Assembly: GCA_024305405.1 (NCBI GenBank)
Contig: JAKNDB010000075.1
Span: 1,116,001 to 1,180,000, forward strand
Origin: Dirofilaria immitis
Lineage: Eukaryota; Nematoda; Chromadorea; Rhabditida; Onchocercidae
DNA: 64,000 nt
Reading direction: 5' to 3'
In this document: in pieces, positions 54,988 through 64,000 of the stretch
Numbering within the stretch: the first letter of the stretch is position 1
Layout: each line of letters opens with the position of its first letter
Notes under the pieces: generated by a model
What the model saw: only the letters and a program-made list of their open reading frames with translations
Databases searched by the model: none
Told to the model about the DNA's origin: nothing
Made by a program: the position numbers and the translations under genes

Positions 54988-55821
54988 TTTATCCTTTAAG
55001 ATGTAGAATCACTGCTCAAACATTTTGCTCCCAAATGTTATGCAGATCATAGCAATATAACATTATTTGTTTAAATAGTAGTGAATTTTTGTTTATAAAT
55101 GTTTGCAGTGTAGTTGATACAAATTTGACTTTATGCTTAAATAGGCAAATAAACAGCTGTTGTAAATAACAATCTTAGGAGAAAAATTTCTTAAAATTTT
55201 TTTCTTGAAACTAATTAGTTTTGGTGCTATGTTCGATTAGAATTATGGATTATTTTTTGCTTTGCGCTGTATTTTGTACATATGAAATTTTGATATTTAT
55301 TTTTATATCTAATTATTGTATATTATAGGTTGAACATTCTACAATTCTTTCAGAACGTTTAAGCAGGATAGGCATATTCCATTGAAATATTCCATTTAGT
55401 TTGCTCATTTTGCTTATCTTATCTTTGTATTTCATTAAATTATTTGATTGAAATCTTTAGCAGCAGTAAATTTTCACAGAGTTAAAAATTGTTTGCAATG
55501 CAACAACAAATAAGAATTATTAGATTGCATAAAAATCAGAAAATTTGATAAAGGAAATGTTTTTGTGGAAGGTTAAAGCGTGAAAATATGCATATGCTGT
55601 TGTTGTTTATATCTAGAAAATGAATCTCTTCAAAGTTATAAAGATTAAGTAATTTTAAATTATTATATTATTTTTTTTTCCAATTTTACATACTTGTGTG
55701 ATACATATCGTTTGCAATGTATTCTTGAAAAGGAAGAAATTCAACATTTATTTGCAGATCAAGCAATGCTATCAATAGATCATTCAGGGACGAATGAAAA
55801 ATTAATATGTATTCTATCAAG

Positions 55822-58800
55822 TTATAGAGATGAATGAGTTCGAGATAAAGTTCGTTGTACCGTATCGTCTCCATCAAGTTCATCTGCAAATCGTAATGCT
55901 TCAAGACTTTGTGGCGCAAATGCGATTGTATCACGTCGTTTATTGTAAAATTGGAATAGAATGAATTGTATTTTACATCATTCAAAATCTGTAATAGTTT
56001 TTTTTTTCAAATTATAAAAGTATTTGTTTGATAAATTTTTTCAAATTATAAAAGTATTTGTTTTGATAAATACGAATTTACGAAGAAAGATTGAGAATAT
56101 TGTCTTTTCTTTTTTTTTTTTTATTTTTCTAGAATATATGTGAAAGACATTATCTTAATGAATAAGACTTAAAAAAAGGCAATTCTGAAAATGATTTGCA
56201 AATAAATGATAGGACCAATATTTGAGACTAAAATTGAATATTCTCTTTGATTAGATTTAATCTAATTGGATTTAGCAGAGACATATAAACTTTGTCTGCT
56301 CTATAATTAAATTTTCATCGTTAACACTTTCTCTAAAAAATGTGTAAAAAAAAATAAAAATAAAGAAACGAAGGAAAAAAAAATTAGCAAACCCCATAAT
56401 ATCTTCTGGTGTTAGCTTGCTTTTTCAGGATGCATTTCACGAATTGCAATAATAACTTTTAGTATTTCACTAAGTTCTGCCTTAAAAAACGAAAAAATTT
56501 AATTCACATTCATTAAATTAAAAAATTCTCATTTTGATAATCAATCACTAACTATATTTTTTTATCAGATATTTACAATCAAAGATTAACAAATATTTAT
56601 AAATGTAATTTTAGGATAATTTTTTATTCTAAAATTTATAATTAATAATAATTGCTAGAATTACGTACACCATGTTGCTTATCTCGTAACATATGTTGTC
56701 GACGCCAGGAAATTTTTCGACCAAAATAATGAATTTTCATGAAAACAGCTCGTAATTCGGAAGCTGCTAAATTAGCACACATCGATAGAACCGCTAAGCC
56801 TAAAATATTTAGCAAATTTATACCTTTTCTTTTTTTTTAAAAAAAATTCCTGAATCATTTCCAATATTTGTCAGATTACGAAAGCGAAACTTTCCTTTGA
56901 AATTATATTTTGACAAAAATTTGATTATTTAGAAAGTTTTGTTGGAGTATTAGCTTTTTTTGTCAAAAATATTAGAATTAATTTGAAATCGACAAAAATT
57001 ATAATTCATTTTTTTTTCATTGTATTTATTATTATGACTTGTATTTCCAATAATAATATTTGAAAATTTAGAGTGAATAGCAGTTGAATGTGGGTCAGTC
57101 GATCCTAAGATATTGGCTAATGCCGTTTTATAAAAATAGAGGAATGGAGAATGTAAATCCATCTGATAGAATCGAAAGGGAAGCGGATTAATATACCCGT
57201 ACCTGGACACGGAGATAAATACTCATGAGAATTTAGCACGGTAACGCAAATGAACTCGGAAACATTGAGAAAAGCCCGAGCCAGAATTTAATTAATTTAA
57301 AATATATTTTTCGATTATTTTAGAGTAAAATGAATAAAAATTGTGGAAAAAAATTCTTTTTTTCCATTTTATTTCATTATTTTTCGATATTTATTTTCAT
57401 ATTTTAAATACGAATATTTTTATTGAATTTTTGAGTATTTTATTCATATTTCTTATCAAATAATAAAGTATTAATTGATGAAAGTATATTATCATTGAAT
57501 TTTATTCATATTTCTTATCAAATAATAAAGTATTAATTGATGAAAGTATATTATCATTGAATTTTATTCATATTTCTTATCAAATAATAAAGTATTAATT
57601 GATGAAAGTATATTATCATTGAATTTTATTCATATTTCTTATCAAATAATAAAGTATTAATTGATGAAAGTATATTATCATTGAATTTTATTCATATTTC
57701 TTATCAAATAATAAAGTATTAATTGATGAAAGTATATTATCATTGAATTTTATTCATATTTCTTATCAAATAATAAAGTATTAATTGATGAAAGTTTCTA
57801 TTAATCTTATTTTAATTAATTAAAATCAAAAAAAAACGATGATAAAGAAGAAGAAAATCTTAATTACCAAATGTGACAAAGATAAGAATGTAGAAAAATG
57901 TTAGAATATTATTCAAATCGTTCGGCATTTCAGCCATTGTTAAATTGGCTACCAAATTGAATGTAACAAAAAATGCTTCCAGGAAACTTTTTGGCCACCT
58001 GAAGGAAAAAGAAAAAAGAAAAAAGGTACTAATTTTATTAGTGATAATTGAATTCAAATTTTAGTAATAATAAAAATATATTTGAAATAATTATTAAATT
58101 CATAAGTCAGTATTGAATTAACTTAATACATATATATTCATACTTCTTGCTCAGAGTCATAAGTTGGTATTAAATTAATTTAATACATATATTGCATAAC
58201 ATTATCAATTAATAATTATATCAAATTTTAGTAGCAGTCAAAACATATTATATTATTGCTTGAATAATAGAATCTTTTAAAATCATATTTAAACTGATAT
58301 TAAATTAATAGTTTAGTATACATATATTTTAGTATTTAAATTAAGTACTTCCTGCACTATATATTTTCCTTGTAAAATTATATTGCAATTTTTAATTTAA
58401 CCTGATAAATTTATCAAAATTTATCAAACTTTTTATAAAATTATCATACCAGCGGCAGTATACCATACACCGCCAAGCATACAAAAAACAAGTAGAATAG
58501 AAGCATTAACTAATAACGGTAAACGTCGTTCATTACTATCATTTTTTTTTATTGTCACTATCATTTCTTTATCATTTCTCGTCCTTTTCCTGTAAATCAA
58601 TTATCACTTAATATTTCAGCAATTTCTATAAATTGATTTTTCATCTAAATTTTTCAAAAATTTCGATACTATCAAAATTATTATCATTATTATCAGTTAT
58701 TGTTGATTATAAAAATTTCCGACTGAAGAAAAAAATTAAACAAACAGTATGAAGTCGAGAAATGAATAAGTTTATTTATTCTTGAATCATTTCATTTAGA

Positions 58801-60824
58801 AAAACTTTTCCATATTTTATTCAAATATTTTTTTTCTTCTTTCAATATATTAAAATATTTCACTAACCGAATACCATTCGTTTCCAGTAATTGTATAACA
58901 TGTAATTTTTTTCTAAACAACCGCATACTTTTGCAAGTTTATATTTCATCATGCGATACTGCAAGAATATGTGATATATGTAAATCATGATGATAAAATT
59001 ACTTAATTTTATGATATAGAAGCTTTTGATAAAAATAAATATTTAATATATTCGTGTAGTAGGCGTAAATCACGCGGATGGAATGCTATTTACTTTTTAT
59101 GTTACAGGAATTTTTGATAAAATAAATACATAAATATATTCGTATGATAGGCGTAAATCACGTGAAAGAAAAATTACATTTCATATTATAGGAATTTTTG
59201 ATAAAAACAAATATTTAATATATTCGTATGATAGGCGTAAATTACGTGAAAGAAAAAGTTGCATACTTTTTACGTTTTAGGAATTTTCAATAAATAAGTA
59301 TAATCAATTAAGAAACAAAAAAGAATGAATATTTTTTCTCCTTTTTATTTTGGAATTTTTTAAATTATTAATCTTTAATGGAATATAATTTCTTTTGAAA
59401 TTTCATTCAATAACTAAATCATTTTGATAGCAATTTACTTTTTGATAAAGTCCTAGGACAATATCGGATAGAAAACGGCCAATATCAACTGCTGCTAGTA
59501 CCATTAATGGAATGCCGACTAGTCCATAAATTATCGCAATAAATTGTCCAAGTTTTGTCATTGGTACAGCTGATAAATAGCCTGTTGTTGTCTGAAATTT
59601 CAATTATTATTTAATTAAAAATTAAATTATTCAATTCTTATTAAATGGCAAAATTTTTGCTTATAATTTTATATCATTTTAATCATAATACTTAATCAAT
59701 TACTGTATTAATGGGGAAATGTATTTAAAAATTTAAATTTCAAATGTATATACCAAAATTGACAATGCATATAAGATTGATGGTACTGCTGTCCATTTTG
59801 GTAAAACCAATTCATCCAATTGATTAATGTCAGGATTAAGCGAGAAATCTCGTCCTTCCATATACGATGATAATCTATCAAAGCAATAAATCATTGTTTT
59901 ATTTTTCTTTTTAAGTTTAAATCATATAATAAAATAAATATTTAGCAAATTAAAAAAAAGAAAAGATAAAGAATAAGGCGAAAATAAATTATCAATAAAT
60001 TATTAAAAATTTTTAGAACAAAAAAATGATATGATCATTCAAGTATTGAAATATTATTATTCTTAAGCATAACACTCGAAACTTTATCAATTATCACTTT
60101 CATTCTTACTTCATCATTCCTATTTCTCATTTTATCACCCTTATTTTCTTACGTTATCACTTCTATTTTCATACTTTATCACTGCCATTTTTTTTTACTT
60201 AATCTCGTCTTAAGCGCTATCAATATTATAATGTTTTGAGAGCGAATATAAATAAACTTTGAAAGTATTTGAAATAATTGCAGCCTAAATTCCGATTGTT
60301 TCGACGCAACTGAACATTCATCGCTTGCGATTTCAGCAATCTTTCGATATGTATCACGAATTTTTGATAATTTACTAAGTTGTTGCTCACGATCCGCATT
60401 ATCTTCCATTCTTTAATGATTAAATTTAAATTAATTTATTATTATGAATTAATTTTAATTTAATATTATAACTTAAAACTTTTACGAAATATTATTCAAT
60501 GATTTCTTTCTTTTTTTTCTTCTTATATTATATAATAATTACTATAATATAATTTCGAATTAAAATTCTTATTAATTTATTAATTATTCTATTTAAAAGG
60601 AAAGAAAAAAAAAGCTCACACTAATAACATTAATAATTGTTTTTTCAAAACTTTACTAAGAATAAAAATCAAATAATTACTAAAATAGAAATTAATCAAT
60701 TAATCAAATAATTTTAAATTAAATAATTTAAATTTAACAAACATTGCAAATGTCCATGCACCAGCAAGAAGATATAAAAAAATAAACAAATATAGGCCAC
60801 AATGTGGTAAAGCAATTTTGTAAA
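55822..60824 (-). CDS. Two-pore-domain (K2P/TWK) potassium-channel-like protein with altered pore filters, 5' end missing
   Basis: Ten exons on the minus strand: 60824-60743, 60410-60258, 59874-59754, 59591-59439, 58958-58868, 58589-58450, 57998-57868, 56799-56669, 56480-56393, 55988-55822. They give 419 aa from the first membrane helix onward. TM1 (LPHCGLYLFIFLYLLAGAW), the extracellular cap, P1, TM2 (GQFIAIIYGLVGIPLMVLAA), a cytosolic loop, TM3 (LLVNASILLVFCMLGGVWY), P2 and TM4 (FVTFGLAVLSMCANL) come in K2P order. The C-terminus has RRDTIAFAPQSLEALRFADE. P1 reads TTTGYLSAVP, not TTIGYG. P2 reads NLVANLTMAEMP where TTIGFGD is usual. Five single bases must be added (58906, 57988, 56421, 55984 and 55947 runs); phases then close. 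The segment before TM1 is not found: the exon starts in phase 1, so an upstream exon lies further right or outside the window. Confidence 0.9.
57436..57795 (+). repeat. 62-bp minisatellite in a K2P intron
   Basis: Nearly six almost identical copies of a 62-bp unit containing GAATTTTATTCATATTTC, ATCAAATAATAAAG and TTGATGAAAGTATATTATC, at 57497, 57559, 57621, 57683 and 57745 plus a partial first copy. It lies 73 bp downstream of the P2 exon in the intron before TM4. Confidence 0.95.
59026..59290 (+). repeat. Degenerate ~84-bp tandem repeat in a K2P intron
   Basis: Three units starting near 59026, 59106 and 59190 share TTTTTGATAAAA, ATATATTCGT and TAGGCGTAAAT(C/T)ACG. A fourth truncated start (AGGAATTTT) is at 59279. 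The array lies between the P1-TM2 exon and the next. Confidence 0.85.
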
Positions 60825-61919
60825 CTGAAATTTATATTTTAATCAAAAAAATGAATAGTATGAAATAGAAGAAATTTAAATACACAAAAATTTAAAAGTT
60901 CACAAAGAAATATTTTTTTAAAAAAAAAGATTATCAAAATTCTTGAGATAGGTTGTCGAGATAGATAATCTTCTTCCTTTTTTTTTTTTTCTTGACTTAT
61001 TTCTAGAAATTACTTTATTGATTTAAAAAATAAAGAATGAATTGGAAAATTTGTAGAAATAAAATTTATATGATATAATAAAAAAAAAAAAAAAAACCTG
61101 AATAAATTCTTGTCTCGAGAAGTATAGAAATTTCATCATTTCATATTTTAGTATAACCAAATTTGTTATTTATAATACAAATAAATATAATCCGTTACAT
61201 ATGTGAAAATTTATTTTTCCTTCAAATAATATAATTAAAAATAACCTAATTAGCCAACAATACATCTATACATACATATATATATTTTGCTATAGCTACA
61301 AATATAAATAAACTTGGCCAAGCAAAATTTTAAGGCAAAGAAAGAAAAAATTGAAGCAGTCTAGCAAAGAAAAAAAAATAATAAACATCAAGGAGATTGA
61401 AAATTGAATGGAAGAAAATAGCGGATGGACAAAAATTTTAAGCCTAGATTAGAAATGAAATAAAAAGTTTTTTTTCTTCTAAGGTTTGTTGAATCAAAAC
61501 AAAAATTTAATTTCATTATAGCATCATCAATGCTTTTCTCAAGAATATGCGTTTCTCGAGAATATTTTTTTTTTTTTGAAATTGAAATGCTTACTTATTT
61601 ATGTATTTATTTATTCTTATTTTTTTGTTTTCCATAAAAGCAAAAGAAAAAAAATAAGATAAGAATAGAAATGATAAATTAGAATAGGAATAGAATTAAA
61701 AAAATTTTTTCCTATTCCATTGGGAGAAATGCTAAATGATTTTTCTGAAAAATTCATCGCTCAAATTTAATTGATAAAAGATAAAAAAAAAAAAAAAGAA
61801 AGGGAAAAAGTACAATTATGATAATAAATCAAAAATTATTTTCCTTCCTTTTTTTTTTATCTTTTGTTGCAAATATATTAATAAAAAATTTTACACATAT
61901 ATTGGAAATTGTTATCAAT

Positions 61920-62455
61920 AATTTGTTATAAATTGTTATCACTAATCATTATCAATTCAAAGAAAAAAATTCTTGAGCAAATGAATGCTTGAATCTGATT
62001 CTTTCCCCAAATCGCTTATATTTTAAATGCAATTGATCTCGAGATGCTACTGATAATTCTCGAAAAGTACACACATACACACGAAACTTTTGCTAGTAAT
62101 TTGTCACAAAATTGTTATCAATTCAAAAAATTATTAACAGATATTTTAAAGATATGCATAGATAAATAAATGTTTGAATTTGATTATTTCCCTGAATCGC
62201 TAATATTTAAAAGGAAATTGATCTCGAAATGCTACCTATAATTTTCAGGAAGCACGCATATATAAGACGATGTTATCAGTAATTTATCATAAATTATTAT
62301 CAGTAATCGTTATCAATCCAACAAAAATCACTAATACATATTTTGAAATTATGTTTAGATAAGTGAATGAATCATTGAATTTAAATCTCTTTTCCTGAAT
62401 TGCCAGCATTTAGAGAAAATGAATGTTAAAATGTTAGTGATAATTCTCAAGAATG
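61920..62455 (+). repeat. Three degenerate ~180-bp tandem units
   Basis: Units beginning near 61920, 62098 and 62280 share, in order, TTGTTATC..ATCAAT, a TGAATC..TT(T/C)CC..GAAT(C/T)GC block, TTGATCTCGA(G/A)ATGCTAC and GATAATT(C/T)TC. They are clearly diverged, so this is an old duplication. Confidence 0.7.
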
Positions 62456-62666
62456 AATTATTTATCAATAGTTATCAATGCATATTAAAAACATTAAAGC
62501 TTTGCCAATAAATAACATCACAATATCCTTCAATAAATCATTATCATAGAGAATATCAGTATTCGGTGATGCATTTAAAAAGCATTTTAAATTGTTCAAC
62601 AATGAAATTCTTCGTAAAGTTTATGAACGCTTAATATCACAATATTTTCGAATCAAACAGAGTGTC

Positions 62667-63192
62667 TTATTTGTTAAGTAAATTCTATCATTATTTGTTA
62701 AGTAAATTCTATCATTATTTGTTAAGTAAATTCTATCATTATTTGTTAAGTAAATTCTATCACTATTTGATGAGTAAATTCTATCATTATTTGTTGAGTA
62801 AATTCTATCATTATTTGTTAAGTAAATTCTATCATTATTTGTTAAGTAAATTCTATCATTATTTGTTAAGTAAATTCTATCATTATTTGTTAAGTAAATT
62901 CTATCATTATTTGTTAAGTAAATTCTATCACTATTTGATGTGTAAATTCTATCATTATTTGTTAAGTAAATTCTATCATTATTTGTTAAGTAAATTCTAT
63001 CATTATTTGTTAAGTAAATTCTATCATTATTTGTTAAGTAAATTCTATCACTATTTGATGTGTAAATTCTATCATTATTTGATGAGTAAATTCTATCATT
63101 ATTTGTTAAGTAAATTCTATCACTATTTGTTAAGTAAATTCTATCACTATTTGTTAAGTAAATTCTATCATTATTTGTTGAGTAAATTCTAT
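62667..63192 (+). repeat. 24-bp minisatellite with an open frame
   Basis: About 22 copies of TTATTTGTTAAGTAAATTCT plus ATCA. Because 24 is a multiple of three the frame stays open and would encode repeats of LLSKFYHY. Variants GATGAGT and GATGTGT recur, the pair at 62932 and 63052 being 120 bp (five units) apart. There is no start context or codon-level selection, and it is almost certainly not a gene. Confidence 0.95.
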
Positions 63193-63361
63193 TATAAAAA
63201 TTTTACTTCAACAATTATATCAAATTTGCAATGATACTTTTATTGTTATTTGCTATGCAAATGTATGTAATATCAAAAGTATTCAAACATATTCTCATTT
63301 GCTAATAATTTTATCATGCCGTTTTCTATCTAAGTAATAGTACTAAATTTATCCAAATTAT

Positions 63362-63545
63362 TTTATCACTTCAACTTGCCCAAGTAATTTATCATTTCAA
63401 TTTACCCAAATAATTTATCATCTCAATTTATCCAAATAATTCATTATTTTAGTTTATCCAAGTAATTTATCATTTCAATTTACCTAAATAATTAATTATT
63501 TTAATTTACCTAAATAATTTACCCAAATAATTTATTATTTTAATT
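63362..63545 (+). repeat. Degenerate ~26-bp tandem repeat
   Basis: Units of the type TTATCATTTCAATTTACCCA followed by AATAAT, about seven copies with many substitutions, directly after the 24-bp array region. Confidence 0.8.
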
Positions 63546-64000
63546 TACCAAGCTTTAAATAGGAGCGCGTAGGACATATAGCAGAATTGATGTTCATGTT
63601 TATATATCATTCTATAACAATTTGAATGAATGCGAAGATGACGTAGCAGAAATGGAAGCCAACCAATGAGATAACAACACAGCTCGGACGCTTAACGTTA
63701 ACGCTGGTTAATGCGTTGCGGTTAAATCGACCATTTGTAGGGAACGTTAAGGAGGTGAATGGGTGAGTGCTGTGGGTAAAGTCGTGAGTTGATATGTATT
63801 CTCGACAAGTTTTTGTTCCAAATACCGCTTTTTTTAGCAATATTCATTGGGGATTCTCGGGAAAATGTTACATGCAAGATTACACCTCCCGAGAGCTTTT
63901 TCTTACCTGAAATTTCTTTAATTTATAATATTTATTCTTATAATTAGTTTACTATTCTTATATCTTTTTAGCCTTAATTTCTAAGCGTAGTTTTTGAGAA

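Larger units (their letters stand above)
60825..64000. other. Upstream or first-intron region of the K2P gene
   Basis: AT-rich sequence followed by three tandem-repeat families (separate entries). From about 63607 to 63900 the composition becomes more GC-rich, with CCAATGAG and repeated AACGTTAA-type words. A GGTAAG donor-like site on the minus strand near 63905 suggests a promoter or 5' leader exon of the K2P gene, but no coding exon that joins TM1 in phase was found. Confidence 0.4.

Noticed and set aside
55686..55985. 99-codon leucine-rich open frame on the minus strand
   Set aside because: It overlaps the last K2P exon. After two single-base corrections the real frame ends in RRDTIAFAPQSLEALRFADE and closes the intron phase; the long ORF is mostly a shadow.

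Overview
The window is AT-rich nuclear DNA of a nematode, most probably a filarial or other spirurid worm. The genes are split into many small exons with nematode-type splice acceptors (TTTCAG, TTTAAG). Several start codons lie 2-17 nt behind such an acceptor, as expected for spliced-leader trans-splicing. The best matches are nematode proteins: a 355-residue G-alpha-q like EGL-30, a nematode-style globin, emerin and a TWK-type K2P channel. A 5.8S rRNA-like sequence also reads as filarial-type from memory. I see no bacterial, viral or transposon genes.

Layout: a globin gene (1694-5176, +); the ribosome-biogenesis GTPase LSG1 (8304-12747, +); ribosomal protein L27 (13748-15814, +) with a C/D-box snoRNA in each of its two introns; a 7.8-kb gene-poor convergent region with weak coding-like fragments; the G-alpha-q gene egl-30 (23578-39049, -), whose 10.7-kb first intron carries an isolated 5.8S rRNA-like copy and a 32-bp minisatellite; 7 kb of microsatellites and a 35-bp minisatellite upstream of egl-30; an emerin-like LEM-domain gene (46128-47878, -); a seven-finger C2H2 zinc-finger gene (50508-54987, +); and a two-pore-domain potassium-channel-like gene (55822-60824, -, 5' end not found). 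The last 3 kb is tandem repeats.

Reading the genes needs one correction. In all seven clear genes the conserved protein can only be followed by adding single bases, 18 in total, all at short A or T runs and all apparent deletions. With these additions every exon phase closes, and L27 comes to 136 aa and G-alpha-q to 355 aa, the usual family lengths. This looks like homopolymer undercalling in the assembly rather than seven pseudogenes, so simple ORF calling misses or truncates every gene here.

Most interesting biology: (1) a paralogous pair of intronic C/D snoRNAs in rpl-27 with compensatory changes in the terminal stem and a guide matching 18S rRNA; (2) a K2P channel whose first pore filter reads GYL instead of GYG and whose second filter is replaced altogether; (3) an orphan 5.8S copy with a trinucleotide expansion inside an egl-30 intron; (4) a minisatellite that ends at a globin splice acceptor and multiplies an acceptor-like motif. 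Apart from the snoRNAs sitting in a ribosomal-protein gene, I see no sign that neighbouring genes work together.
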